Translations under genes and position numbers: made by a program
In this document: positions 7,912 through 16,470 of the stretch, in pieces
How positions within the stretch are numbered: position 1 is the first letter of the stretch
Layout of the letters: each line of letters opens with the position of its first letter
Assembly: GCA_040274725.1 (NCBI GenBank)
Contig: JBEMAQ010000014.1
Location: forward strand, 1-64,000
Length of the DNA: 64,000 nt
Direction of reading: 5' to 3'
Source of the DNA: Solibacillus sp040274725
Lineage (GTDB): Bacteria; Bacillota; Bacilli; Bacillales_A; Planococcaceae
Notes under the pieces: model-generated
Seen by the model: only the letters and a program-made list of their open reading frames with translations
Told to the model about the DNA's origin: nothing
Databases searched by the model: none

Positions 7912-9294
7912 TCATTCCCCCTTCAACCCATCCAACATCCCCAGCACCTGGTCACTCAACCGCTGAATATCGCCAAACAACCCTTGCGCCTCTGTATATT
8001 TCCCCTGCTGATAAAGTCCAATCACCCGTGCACATGTGTGATGAAACTCCGCATGCACAGCGTCTAGCTGGGCGAAGGTTGTGTTGCCCTTAAATAGATT
8101 TTGCCCCTCACCGAAATACCATTTTCCAAGTCGGCAAATGGTGTGGTCCTTTACTTTACTTGCTTCTAAGTTGATTTTGCCGGCCAGCATGCTTTCAATG
8201 TTCCAGCGCCATAGTAGGTGGTCTGTTTTTGCGAGGTCAATAATGTCATTGGTTGTGTATGTAATTTTGTAATGACCGACTGTTGCGCGTAGCTTTTCGA
8301 TTGTTTTGCCGAGTGCAAATAAGTTTTCGGTGCTAGATGAAATATCGCCTGTCATATGCACCATCGTTTGGTTCATATCTGCAATTGTCGTCACGACCTC
8401 TTCGAATGTCGACGACTGTTCTTCAATCACTGGCGCTACCTCGGATACATCAGCAATACTGCGATTTAAGTTTTCAATCATTCGTGTCATTTCCGTGTAG
8501 CATGTGTGCAGCGTTTCGTTACTCGAGGACATACGTGTGGTGATATCGACAATGTCGTTTGATGTTTTTAGTGTTTCCGTTTGTACACTGCCTACATTGC
8601 GGCGAATTTCGGCAACGCTTGATTTTGTTTGTTCAGACAACTTTTTCACTTCCTGTGCGACCACTGCAAAGCCCTTCCCCTGCTCACCTGCACGCGCTGC
8701 TTCAATCGAGGCATTGAGTGCGAGCAGGTTTGTTTGCTCGGCAATTTCTGAAATAAGCTGAATCATGGAGCCAATGGAACCGACGCGCTCATTTAATCGC
8801 TTCACTTGGTCATTTAAATGAATAAACTGCTTATGAATTTGCGCCATTTCATCAACTGTTCCACGCATTTCACCGCGCATTTCCATCGATTTTTCACCAG
8901 CGATTTCGATATTACGGATTGCTGTATTATTCGTTTCGGTCACGCTTTGAAACGACGCCGTTAGTTCCTCAGATACCGTCACAATCGTATCTAAATTGCC
9001 CTGTATTTCCTTCGAATCCTTTTCCACCTTACTAATAAAGCTATTTTCATCCACACTCGCACTAACAATCGTCGTCAAATCAAGGGAGAGCTGTAGCATG
9101 CGTTGCTCGTAGCTATCTAAAATCTTATTCATCTTTTGGGTCATTTCATAATTTGGATCATGCACATCTAGCTCAATACGGACGCTCAAATCTCCCGCAA
9201 TTGCTGCGTCAAGCTTCTTAAAAATTTCTGTACAATCTGTCGGATGAAATACCGTTTCTTCTCTTTTAACAATGGCACTAATAAGCGATAACAT
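7912..9294 (-). CDS. Soluble methyl-accepting chemotaxis protein with C-terminal CZB zinc domain
   Basis: 460 residues from ATG at 9294 (GGAGG seven bases away; an ATG at 9300 abuts the ribosome site). No membrane segment is visible. A HAMP-like stretch (about 20-75) precedes the coiled-coil signalling domain with its conserved hairpin (NLLALNASIEAARAGEQG). Residues about 355-440 form a chemoreceptor zinc-binding domain: His and Trp in DHLLWRW, the HTICRLGKWY core with Cys, and the downstream HAEFHHTC histidines. CZB receptors sense zinc or hypochlorous acid through the Cys-Zn site. It is a single gene and probably signals to CheA from the cytoplasm. Confidence 0.9.
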   Translation of the reverse strand: MLSLISAIVKREETVFHPTDCTEIFKKLDAAIAGDLSVRIELDVHDPNYEMTQKMNKILDSYEQRMLQLSLDLTTIVSASVDENSFISKVEKDSKEIQGNLDTIVTVSEELTASFQSVTETNNTAIRNIEIAGEKSMEMRGEMRGTVDEMAQIHKQFIHLNDQVKRLNERVGSIGSMIQLISEIAEQTNLLALNASIEAARAGEQGKGFAVVAQEVKKLSEQTKSSVAEIRRNVGSVQTETLKTSNDIVDITTRMSSSNETLHTCYTEMTRMIENLNRSIADVSEVAPVIEEQSSTFEEVVTTIADMNQTMVHMTGDISSSTENLFALGKTIEKLRATVGHYKITYTTNDIIDLAKTDHLLWRWNIESMLAGKINLEASKVKDHTICRLGKWYFGEGQNLFKGNTTFAQLDAVHAEFHHTCARVIGLYQQGKYTEAQGLFGDIQRLSDQVLGMLDGLKGE

Positions 9295-9487
9295 ATGCAT
9301 CCTCCGTCCTAACTTATTTTTATTGAAAATTCCGACATTTTAACTATAACCTAATTCCCATAAAATAACTATTAGACAAAATAATATGTAATAAAAAAAT
9401 GTTATTAGCACATAAGTAGCAGTTCCTCGTGTCACTATATAGAAAAAATTTATCAATCAGACCATGTGTTATCATAAATTTTTGCGC

Positions 9488-9515
9488 AAAAAAAGCCCTA
9501 GCAATTGCTAGAGCC
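9488..9515 (-). terminator. Rho-independent terminator of the PH-domain gene
   Basis: A stem around CTAGCAATTGCTAG (9495-9514) is followed, on the minus strand, by seven T. Confidence 0.85.
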
Positions 9516-9520
9516 AACTG

Positions 9521-10135
9521 TTAATTATTAATGTATTTTTCAAACACATCACCAAAATCTTTACACACATACGCTTCCTTATTCACCTCAAGCCAGCCCG
9601 CCGCAAAGCGTGTGATCTCCTCAAACGATGTAGCCGGTGCGACGTTCGTATTGCTGCCTTTTCCTAATGCCGTAGCCGCAAAGGTTAATGACTCGCGTGC
9701 CGCGTTTAGCTTAAATACATTGGCCTTTTGCTCAAGCGAAATGGCGTGTAGTGCCTTGTATAAATCCTTAATTTCAGTCAAGAATTTTTTGTGGATATCA
9801 ATACTTAGCGGCACATTGCCAATGCTAAATTTAATTTCGACATCTAAATCAATCGTACCAGCCGTCTCTAAAAGTACATTATCCACTGTATAATGCTCAT
9901 AATCATAACGGCGCAATAGACGCTTTTTGCTCATCGCATTGGCCCCGTCTACGTGAATAAGTGCGTAGTTTGTGAAGCAATATTCGTCGGCCTTTGTCTT
10001 AATAAGAAAGTAAATTTTTTCGTCAATTTCGTTAAAAATAAAATCATCGGAATCCGTTTTATCGAAATCCTCTCGTGAAATAACCACACCAATATCGGAT
10101 AAGCCTAATGCATCTGCAGCAATTCGTTTAAACAT
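9521..10135 (-). CDS. Bacterial PH-domain protein, YvbH-like
   Basis: 204 residues without signal peptide or membrane helix. The first 130 residues read as the bacterial pleckstrin-homology domain (bPH_1), with alternating beta strands (EKIYFLIKTKADEYCFTNYALIHVDG) and the RLLRRYDYEHY segment. The last 60 residues correspond to the YvbH-like oligomerisation region (VNKEAYVCKDFGDVFEKYI). Proteins of this family form rings; their cellular role is unknown. AAGGAGG precedes the ATG. It is 21 bases downstream of the RNase H gene and probably shares its transcript. Confidence 0.88.
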   Translation of the reverse strand: MFKRIAADALGLSDIGVVISREDFDKTDSDDFIFNEIDEKIYFLIKTKADEYCFTNYALIHVDGANAMSKKRLLRRYDYEHYTVDNVLLETAGTIDLDVEIKFSIGNVPLSIDIHKKFLTEIKDLYKALHAISLEQKANVFKLNAARESLTFAATALGKGSNTNVAPATSFEEITRFAAGWLEVNKEAYVCKDFGDVFEKYINN

Positions 10136-10156
10136 GTGATTTCCTCCTTAAAGTTG

Positions 10157-10954
10157 TTATACCACAAGCTGCGTCAATGTATGCGCCTCGCGGTGAAGTG
10201 CCTTATTGCCATGGCGAATATGTAGAAAGTGAATACTCATGCGTGACTGGAAGCGTGCAATTATTTGCTGGTAGATACCGATTGCCACCTTTTGCGGCGC
10301 TTTATCAATGAGGTCGGCAATGCCTTCAAAATCATACAAAATATGTACGGCCTTCAGTTCATTTGCATATGCCCATTCTAGTGCGCGTAGTGTTGCCATG
10401 AGCTCGGCACCGACATTTTTCAGGTCATTGAAATTTTGGTCATATACATAGCCAAAATTACGATACACGCGCTCAGTATTGCGCGACGAGTAGGCAACGA
10501 TGCCATATTTGCCAAGCCCGTCCTTAAAGCCGCCGTCGACATAAATAACGGCTTCTGGAGTTGGTAGTGGTGGCTGCAAATCAAGCGCCGTCAGCATTGT
10601 CGATGCAAGCTCGGAATGGCTCTGCGTTTTATGCTGCGCGTTTAGCCATTTATTCGCCAGCTTTTTCGTTGTAAACTTCTTTACCTTCGCATCCGGATAG
10701 CGCTTCGTATAATGCTTATACTCTTTTACGGTCGTCACAATGCCTTGAAACGCCTTGCAGTACACTGCATAATACGTAGCACCGGTCTTTTTTGACTTGC
10801 CACTTTCACTAAGCCACGCCTCTGCCTCCGCGCGCACCGCAAAATGCTTGCCACTCGCCTTTTTCTTGCCTTCTACTAATGCTTTATATTCTTTATTCGA
10901 GCGCACAATTCCTGTAAACTGCGGGCTTTTTACCGCATAAAATCCTTTTACCAT
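10157..10954 (-). CDS. RNase H-like protein with two viroplasmin (caulimovirus VI) RNA/hybrid-binding domains
   Basis: 265 residues. Two N-terminal copies of the viroplasmin/HBD-type domain lie at about 3-50 (FYAVKSPQFTGIV) and 60-108 (YYAVYCKAFQGIV). Such domains bind RNA-DNA hybrid in eukaryotic RNase H1. The C-terminal type I RNase H fold carries DGG (about 140), the Glu of GAELMA and the Asp of LYDFEG. The position of the fourth carboxylate reads HREAHTL, with Glu rather than the usual Asp. It would remove RNA from hybrids if active. Duplication of the binding domain is less common than one copy. ATG at 10954 has TTAGGAG upstream; the PH-domain gene follows after 21 bases. Confidence 0.88.
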   Translation of the reverse strand: MVKGFYAVKSPQFTGIVRSNKEYKALVEGKKKASGKHFAVRAEAEAWLSESGKSKKTGATYYAVYCKAFQGIVTTVKEYKHYTKRYPDAKVKKFTTKKLANKWLNAQHKTQSHSELASTMLTALDLQPPLPTPEAVIYVDGGFKDGLGKYGIVAYSSRNTERVYRNFGYVYDQNFNDLKNVGAELMATLRALEWAYANELKAVHILYDFEGIADLIDKAPQKVAIGIYQQIIARFQSRMSIHFLHIRHGNKALHREAHTLTQLVV

Positions 10955-10975
10955 TTGGAGCTCCTAACTGAAAAC

Positions 10976-11015
10976 AAGAAATAACCAGTGGAAATACACC
11001 CACCAATTATTTCTT
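10976..11015 (-). terminator. Terminator of the DUF523 gene
   Basis: AAGAAATAA at 10976-10984 and TTATTTCTT at 11007-11015 form the outer stem, with an inner GTGG/CCAC-type stem. A short T-run follows on the minus strand. Confidence 0.6.
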
Positions 11016-11021
11016 ATCTTT

Positions 11022-11498
11022 TTATAAATTTGCGCCTTGTGCTTCGATTTTTTCTAAAAGCTCTGCCGCCTCTAATATTTCTTCTTCACTCAACACCGTA
11101 AATCCTTCATTTCTTAAATATTCAGTCGCCAAGCCTTGGCCCGGAATTTTTGTATCTGTGAATGTTCCGTCGTAAATAAACTTACTGCCACAGGAAGGGC
11201 TGTCTTCTTTTAGCATAACAAATGCCACATTATGACGTTTCGCGAGCTTCACCATTTCATTTGCACCCTTGTCATATTCAGCCGTGACATCCACACCAGC
11301 ACCGGTCAATACTTTGTCGCCAACACGCTGTGAATCCGGTCGAGGCGTCGGTAGCCCACCGAACACTTCCGGACAAAGCGGCACAAGTCTACCTTCCTCG
11401 CGCCATTTCAAAAAAATTTGATCCTCTAACGTAACATCTCCCGCATCATAACGGACGTGATGGCCGACTAAACAAGCACTTACTAAAATTTTTCGCAT
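11022..11498 (-). CDS. DUF523 (YbbK-like) cysteine-motif protein
   Basis: 158 residues from ATG at 11498, which has GGGGGG eight bases upstream; a GTG at 11513 overlaps that site. The family hallmarks are visible: SACLVG near the start, VPLCPEVFGG, and EDSPSCGSKFIYDG. The conserved cysteines suggest a metal or Fe-S site. DUF523 proteins are widespread in bacteria, and a role in thiouridine chemistry has been discussed for relatives, but function is unestablished. It appears to be monocistronic. Confidence 0.85.
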   Translation of the reverse strand: MRKILVSACLVGHHVRYDAGDVTLEDQIFLKWREEGRLVPLCPEVFGGLPTPRPDSQRVGDKVLTGAGVDVTAEYDKGANEMVKLAKRHNVAFVMLKEDSPSCGSKFIYDGTFTDTKIPGQGLATEYLRNEGFTVLSEEEILEAAELLEKIEAQGANL

Positions 11499-11671
11499 CA
11501 GTGATCCCCCCACAGTTTTACTGACTCGCCTTGTTCATGCTGATCACAGGACTAGGTAACGGACAACGATACTCTCCGTCTAAAGGAAAATATTTGATTG
11601 CCATTATAGCATGAGCTACGCTGACAAAGCGTTAAAACCTTACCTTGGCTAGCGTTACATTTTGTCACGAA

Positions 11672-11706
11672 AAAAACTGTGCTGAAAAATTTTCAGCACA
11701 GTTTTT
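11672..11706. terminator. Bidirectional terminator
   Basis: AAAAACTGTGCTGAAAA and TTTTCAGCACAGTTTTT form a perfect long stem. It lies just past the MMPL exporter stop. Confidence 0.92.
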
Positions 11707-11712
11707 CCTGTT

Positions 11713-13920
11713 TTATAGTTCCTTCTTCCACAGCTTCCCCGGCCAGTAAGAAAGCTTCCCAAACACTGTAATAAGCGCTGGTACGAGTAGTGGGCGTACG
11801 ATGAATGTATCAAGCAGTACCCCAATCGCCGTGACGATCCCGAACTGTACAAGCAGTTGAATTGGTAGGGATGCTAATACACCAAATGTGCCGGCCAAGA
11901 TCAGCCCGGCTGATGTAATCACAGCACCCGTTGATGCAACGCCGCCTGCAATGGACTCACGGTGCGTTTTACCGCGCTTACGGTTTTTCCAAATATCACT
12001 AATCATAAAGATGTTGTAGTCATTACCGAGCGCGATAATGAATACGAAGCTATATAGCGGAATCGCACTTGCCATTGCCTCTTGACCGAGCACGTAATGA
12101 ATAACAAGCCAGCCCGCGCCAAGTGCAGCGAAGAATGACACGACAACTGTCACCATTAAATGAATCGACGTCACAAGGGCGCGCAAGTAAAATACTAAAA
12201 CTAAGAAAATAATAACAATCATAACCGGCTGAATCAGCTTTTCATCAGCAAGCTGGACATCTCGTGTATCGAGCTGCGCACTTGTCTCGCCGCCCAGCCA
12301 GAAGTTATTTTCTGCAATGCCCGCTTCTGCGAGTATGCCCTTCATATCTTCCTTCATTTGTTCAACATCCGCCATTGCCTCATTGGAGTACGGATTTTTG
12401 TCTAAGTCTACATCGTAAAGCTGATAATTCGTATTGTTTTCGCCTGTTTGCACATCACCGACTAAGCCAACATAAGGTAATTCCGTTAATTCCTCTGTTA
12501 AATCAATTTCTTTTCCTTCTGTATCAATGACGACCTTCACCGGCGCAAGCTCACCTGGTGTGAAGTTTTCCTCAATTATTGCAAAGCCTTCACGTGAGGA
12601 CATATCCTCCGGGAATGATGACAATAGATCATAATTGTATTTAATGCCTGTTGAAGCGAAGGCGAGCACAATTAAAATTACGCTCGAAACAATAATAACA
12701 AGCCATGGCTTCGTTGTGACAAAGTCGCCAATCGCACGCATGAAGCGATGGTTTTCCTTTGGTGCTTTGTATGGTTTATTTTTTTCCTCTGCATAAGTGC
12801 GCGCCATTTCTGGTGTGCGTGGGACGAATGGCCAAAATGCCGCGCGTCCTAAAATTGCGAGTACTGCAGGTAGTAATGTAATAACCGCAAAGCCTGTCAG
12901 TAATACCCCAAAGCTAAACGGTACAGCAAAGCGCTGGAATGCTCCGTAGTCTGCAAGTGCGAGCGTTGCAAGACCGATAACTACCGTCAAGCCACTCATG
13001 ACAATGGCACCTGTTGACTCGCGAACTGCCTGTGCAAGCGCAACGAATTTGTTTTCCTCTGTTAGTAAAATGTCTTTGTAGCGCGTAATAAGGAATAAAC
13101 AGTAATCCGTTCCTGCACCAAACAGCAGTACAATCATAATGGCGACGGCCTGTGCATCCTTATCAATCCAGCCAGCCTCAGCCATCCCACCGAGCAATGG
13201 GCTGACGACTAAAAACGCAATCCCAACAACGACAAGTGGAATAATTGCTAAAATTGGCGAACGGTAAATAATCAATAAAATAACTAAAATAATAATGACT
13301 GTTGCGACCATCAGCTGGAAATCGGCTGATTTAAAGAGTTCTGTTGCATCAACTGAAATACCCACAGGTCCCGAATAACGAGCATGTAGCCCCGCATCCG
13401 CTAAATCCGTTTCATATGGATTTTCACCTGTCACGTCCTCTGTAATGCGTGTAATCTCTGCTAAGTTTTCCTTTAATGCATCCGTCGTTGTTGCTGTATT
13501 AAAGAAAACAGGCGTAACAAGCGACGTACCATTTTCAGATGTAGCACCTAAAATCGCCTGTGCTGGAATTTTATCGAGTGGCGGAATCATTTCCTGCCCT
13601 GCAAGTGGATTTTCACCAAGCTCCTTGTACAATGCTTGAATCGACTCAATATCAGCCATCTCTAAACCGGCTTCCTTATACCAAACAATTAACAATGGTA
13701 TACCCGAGCCAGAAGAAAATTCCTCATCAATAATAGCATTTGCTTGAATGGACATCATCTCTGCAGGTAAATCATCCCCCGCATAATTTTCTACACTATT
13801 TACTTGTGGGAACACAAATGCTAACACTGCGGCGAACACAATCCACAGTGCAAGTACAACCCAGCGCGACGTTTTGCCGCCCATCAACTCTCCCCATCGT
13901 TCTAATGGATGCTTTTTCAT
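11713..13920 (-). CDS. MMPL-family RND-type exporter
   Basis: 735 residues from ATG at 13920 (GGAGGG seven bases upstream). It has the two-fold RND topology: an N-terminal helix (WVVLALWIVFAAVLAFVF), a large extracytoplasmic loop, about five helices (residues 190-365), then a second copy starting WLVIIVSSVILIVLAFA, another loop and a second helical bundle (from about 550). GAGTDYCLFLITRYKD and GNDYNIFMISDIWKN are the paired MMPL signature segments with the proton-relay Asp and Tyr. MMPL proteins export lipids, antibiotics or other hydrophobic compounds, as in B. subtilis YdfJ and YdgH. It is divergent from a MerR-like gene and probably controlled by it. Confidence 0.9.
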   Translation of the reverse strand: MKKHPLERWGELMGGKTSRWVVLALWIVFAAVLAFVFPQVNSVENYAGDDLPAEMMSIQANAIIDEEFSSGSGIPLLIVWYKEAGLEMADIESIQALYKELGENPLAGQEMIPPLDKIPAQAILGATSENGTSLVTPVFFNTATTTDALKENLAEITRITEDVTGENPYETDLADAGLHARYSGPVGISVDATELFKSADFQLMVATVIIILVILLIIYRSPILAIIPLVVVGIAFLVVSPLLGGMAEAGWIDKDAQAVAIMIVLLFGAGTDYCLFLITRYKDILLTEENKFVALAQAVRESTGAIVMSGLTVVIGLATLALADYGAFQRFAVPFSFGVLLTGFAVITLLPAVLAILGRAAFWPFVPRTPEMARTYAEEKNKPYKAPKENHRFMRAIGDFVTTKPWLVIIVSSVILIVLAFASTGIKYNYDLLSSFPEDMSSREGFAIIEENFTPGELAPVKVVIDTEGKEIDLTEELTELPYVGLVGDVQTGENNTNYQLYDVDLDKNPYSNEAMADVEQMKEDMKGILAEAGIAENNFWLGGETSAQLDTRDVQLADEKLIQPVMIVIIFLVLVFYLRALVTSIHLMVTVVVSFFAALGAGWLVIHYVLGQEAMASAIPLYSFVFIIALGNDYNIFMISDIWKNRKRGKTHRESIAGGVASTGAVITSAGLILAGTFGVLASLPIQLLVQFGIVTAIGVLLDTFIVRPLLVPALITVFGKLSYWPGKLWKKEL

Positions 13921-13950
13921 TCTATTTCCCTCCATTACTCTATCACTTTA

Positions 13951-14101
13951 TTATACAAAGGTTATACACTATAATTTATGTATAACCAATTTCAAGAAAA
14001 ACAAAACAAAAAAATCGACTATGAATTTGGAAAATAATATTTTTTGACGATTTTTATTATTTCGTTTAAACTTACCTTATACAAAGATTATACAACTATA
14101 G
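13951..14101. promoter_or_regulatory. Two direct repeats, candidate MerR-family operators
   Basis: TTATACAAAG-G-TTATACA at 13951-13968 and TTATACAAAG-A-TTATACA at 14078-14095 differ by one base, each followed by ACTATA-like sequence. One copy overlaps the exporter promoter; the other lies about 120 bases before the MerR start. No other copy was noticed in the window. I infer that both are bound by the adjacent regulator. Confidence 0.55.
13968..13995 (-). promoter_or_regulatory. Promoter of the MMPL exporter with embedded inverted repeat
   Basis: On the minus strand TTGAAA (13990-13995), a 16-base spacer and TATAGT (13968-13973) form a sigma-A-type promoter. A perfect inverted repeat GGTTATAC (13960-13967) / GTATAACC (13980-13987) straddles the -10 and spacer, an ideal position for a repressor or MerR-type activator. 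Confidence 0.6.
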
Positions 14102-14214
14102 TACAAGAAATATCAACTAAAAGCAAAAGGTACTTTCATGTTTAGTCATACGTGCTAATATAAGATAAATAAAGGACAGTTGTTTTTATTACTAAATAAT
14201 CGGGGTTGATTACG

Positions 14215-15123
14215 ATGAAAAAAGAGGGGATCACATACACGGTTCAACAAGTGGCTACAATGGTCGGGATTTCAAAGCAACTGCTGCGTAAATGGGAGGA
14301 TCGCTATCACATTATTACGCCGGAGCGACTTGATAACGGCTATCGTGTGTATAGTCACAGTGACGTAACAGCGCTTCAGCAAATGAAACAGCTCATTGAT
14401 GAAGGGAATTCACCAAAAAATGCGGCGGAAATTTTGAAAAGACTACGCGATAGTGAGCAGGCCGAGCAGCTAGCGTTATTCCAGACAAGTACCGTACAAA
14501 CAAGCCATCCACAGGCAACTAACCTTGTACAGCAGCTCCTGCGATTTGGCCAAGGTGGCGACGAGGCCAATATTTTAAAGCTTTTGCAGCAGGCACAGTT
14601 TTCGATGAGCATTGAGCAGCTCTTAGATGACGTCATTTTACCGTTTTTACGACAGGTCGGTAGCTACTGGGAGACGAATATTTGGGGAGAATACCAGGAG
14701 GCAATGGCAAGTCTTGCTGTGCGCGACTTTTTAGTCAGTCTTCGTCGCACAATTGCGGTCTCAGCCGACGCGCCGCTTATTGTTGGTAGCTGTCTACCAG
14801 GAGAACGTCACGAAATTCCGATGCATATTTTACTTATTAAATGCATGATGCACGGCTACCAAACATTAATGCTCGGTCCGTCACCTGCACCGCAAGCAAT
14901 TGAATCGACGGTCATCTTGAAAAAGCCTGCCGTTGTCCTATTAACAGCGTCAACAAACGAGCCATTTGAGCAACGCCTTCAAGATATTCGCGCAATAGAA
15001 GCATTTGCGAAAATAACGCCCGACGTGAAATTTTACGTTGGTGGAGCGGGCGCGATGAACGCGACTGTTTTTGATGCCATTACCGTGACGAATGATTTGA
15101 ATCAGATATTGATGCGCAACTAG
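14215..15123 (+). CDS. MerR-family regulator with B12-binding-like sensor domain (CarH/LitR type)
   Basis: 302 residues from ATG at 14215 with CGGGG nine bases upstream; an in-frame TTG at 14206 is less likely. The winged helix-turn-helix is clear (YTVQQVATMVGISKQLLRKWEDRY, NGYRVYS). The C-terminal half resembles the cobalamin-binding module: the helical part (GSYWETNIWGEYQEA) and the Rossmann part with GERHE, which supplies the usual B12 lower-ligand His. In the W-x9-EH motif of CarH the final His is Ala here, so light sensing through bis-His adenosylcobalamin is doubtful. It is divergent from the MMPL exporter, which is its likely target. Confidence 0.85.
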   Translation: MKKEGITYTVQQVATMVGISKQLLRKWEDRYHIITPERLDNGYRVYSHSDVTALQQMKQLIDEGNSPKNAAEILKRLRDSEQAEQLALFQTSTVQTSHPQATNLVQQLLRFGQGGDEANILKLLQQAQFSMSIEQLLDDVILPFLRQVGSYWETNIWGEYQEAMASLAVRDFLVSLRRTIAVSADAPLIVGSCLPGERHEIPMHILLIKCMMHGYQTLMLGPSPAPQAIESTVILKKPAVVLLTASTNEPFEQRLQDIRAIEAFAKITPDVKFYVGGAGAMNATVFDAITVTNDLNQILMRN

Positions 15124-15124
15124 T

Positions 15125-15158
15125 AAAAACGCCGAAAGCTCATGCTTTCGGCGTTTTT
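15125..15158 (+). terminator. Terminator of the MerR-like gene
   Basis: A perfect GCCGAAAGC/GCTTTCGGC stem flanked by A5 and T5; probably works in both directions. Confidence 0.92.
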
Positions 15159-15162
15159 ACAA

Positions 15163-15192
15163 ACAAAAAAACAAGCGAGAATCCCCGCTTGT
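15163..15192 (-). terminator. Terminator of the nitroreductase gene
   Basis: ACAAGCG (15171-15177) pairs with CGCTTGT (15186-15192), and a T-rich run follows on the minus strand. Confidence 0.85.
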
Positions 15193-15204
15193 CAGAAAAA
15201 TTAT

Positions 15205-15768
15205 TTACACGCCAAACTCACGAATAAACTCATCCGCTTCCTTACGCTTCGCTGCCTTTGGTGCCTCATCAAAATAACCAATTTGTAACATCGAGACAAC
15301 GCGCTCATTCGGTGCAGCGTTTAGTGCCTCGCGGAATTTTGGGTTGTCGAGGAAGCCCGGTGTTTTCCAGCATGTGCCGATGCCTTTTTCCCATGCAAGT
15401 AGCTGCACGTTTTGTAGGTAGCTCGCCACCGCGCCGTAATCCTCAAGACGTTCCTTTTGGCGCATATCCTCTGTCGTTAATATAAATGCATAAGCACCCG
15501 GCAATGTAAATTTTTGCATTTGTGTATGTAATGCGGCCTCGTCTAGCTCCTGCCATTTTGGAATCGCTAAATCGCGCAGTAGCTCATGAATTTTTGGTAA
15601 AGACTCACCCGCGCCCATTACGACACGCCATGGCTCACGCGTCCCGTGGTTTGGTGCCCATTTTGCGTCATCTAAAATCGCTACTACATCCTCTTTTGCA
15701 ACCGGTTGACCGTTGAATTTTTTAATTGAGCGACGTTGCACAATCGCCTCACGTACTGTTAATGTCAT
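15205..15768 (-). CDS. Nitroreductase-family FMN oxidoreductase
   Basis: 187 residues, the length of the small YdjA-type nitroreductases. The FMN-binding features are visible: RRSIKKFNGQPV near the start, KWAPNHGTREPWRVV for the phosphate and isoalloxazine contacts, and GIGTCWKTPGF toward the C-terminus. It should reduce nitro or quinone-like compounds with NAD(P)H; the natural substrate is unknown. GGAGGAGTG precedes the ATG. It is a single gene with its own terminator. Confidence 0.88.
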   Translation of the reverse strand: MTLTVREAIVQRRSIKKFNGQPVAKEDVVAILDDAKWAPNHGTREPWRVVMGAGESLPKIHELLRDLAIPKWQELDEAALHTQMQKFTLPGAYAFILTTEDMRQKERLEDYGAVASYLQNVQLLAWEKGIGTCWKTPGFLDNPKFREALNAAPNERVVSMLQIGYFDEAPKAAKRKEADEFIREFGV

Positions 15769-15819
15769 AATTTCACTCCTCCTATGCTTTTCTCAAACAT
15801 ATCATAATTGGAAGGAGTT

Positions 15820-16317
15820 TTACAATGTGAAGACATCTGCAATATGAAAAAAGAAATATTGCATCGCTGGGGTGTATGCTGTCGAGTCCTCGTAGGTATA
15901 CAGCCGGTCTGCGCTATTTGACGTGTGCGCATGAATATACGGCACCCCCGCACGTATACTCGTTACAATGACACTATGATCAATGCGCCCGTCCCCTGTG
16001 AAATCATAAAAAATAACGTCGCCAATTTGCAGCTCACTCGGCGAATAAACACGCGTCGCACGTAGCCCACGCTGCGACGTTTCTAAATACCACCGCAGTG
16101 AATGTGCGACGCTCCAGCTAAAGCTCCAGCGCTCCCCCTCACCGACCATCCACCAGCCTTCCGCTCGATTTGGCTGCCCGCGCATCGGTGCACCACCAGC
16201 ATATAGGCACTGCGAAATAAAGTTTGTACAATCATCTTGGAATACAGGAAAGCGCGGATTTGAGCTGTTCCACCACTTCCGTGCATAATCTACGGCTAGT
16301 TGCCTGTTATAGCGAAC
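15820..16317 (-). CDS. Amidase_6-type cell-wall hydrolase-like protein lacking a normal start codon
   Basis: About 166 residues if translation began at 16317. The domain is the CHAP/NlpC-like 'putative amidase' seen in Bacillales: YNRQLAVDYARKWWNSSNPRF, then DDCTNFISQC with the probable catalytic Cys, WSFSWSVAHSLRWYL, LQIGDVIFYDF, and IDHSVIVT with the His. A GGAGG at 16325-16329 stands seven bases before codon GTT at 16317, exactly where a start is expected, but no ATG, GTG or TTG occurs in frame before 16185. Starting at 16185 would remove the catalytic Cys. It is either started from GTT/ATT, a pseudogene by a start-codon mutation, or a sequencing error. The long N-terminal region of B. subtilis-type homologues is also absent. 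Confidence 0.6.
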   Translation of the reverse strand, partial: VRYNRQLAVDYARKWWNSSNPRFPVFQDDCTNFISQCLYAGGAPMRGQPNRAEGWWMVGEGERWSFSWSVAHSLRWYLETSQRGLRATRVYSPSELQIGDVIFYDFTGDGRIDHSVIVTSIRAGVPYIHAHTSNSADRLYTYEDSTAYTPAMQYFFFHIADVFTL

Positions 16318-16470
16318 AAAAATTCCTCCTCACGCTACTCTATGTGAAAAGTAGCTTTACTATGTCCCCTTCTTCCTATTTCCATTGGATTCGCATCGTT
16401 TACAAGGCGTTTATATTGTAAATTTGCTACAATAGAAGGAGCAAATTTGAACGACTTGGAGGGAGTATAT

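Noticed and set aside
16083..16286. Frameshifted N-terminus of the amidase in the overlapping minus-strand frame
   Set aside because: The amidase frame itself continues in frame with conserved residues up to 16317, so the overlapping 67-codon frame is a shadow.
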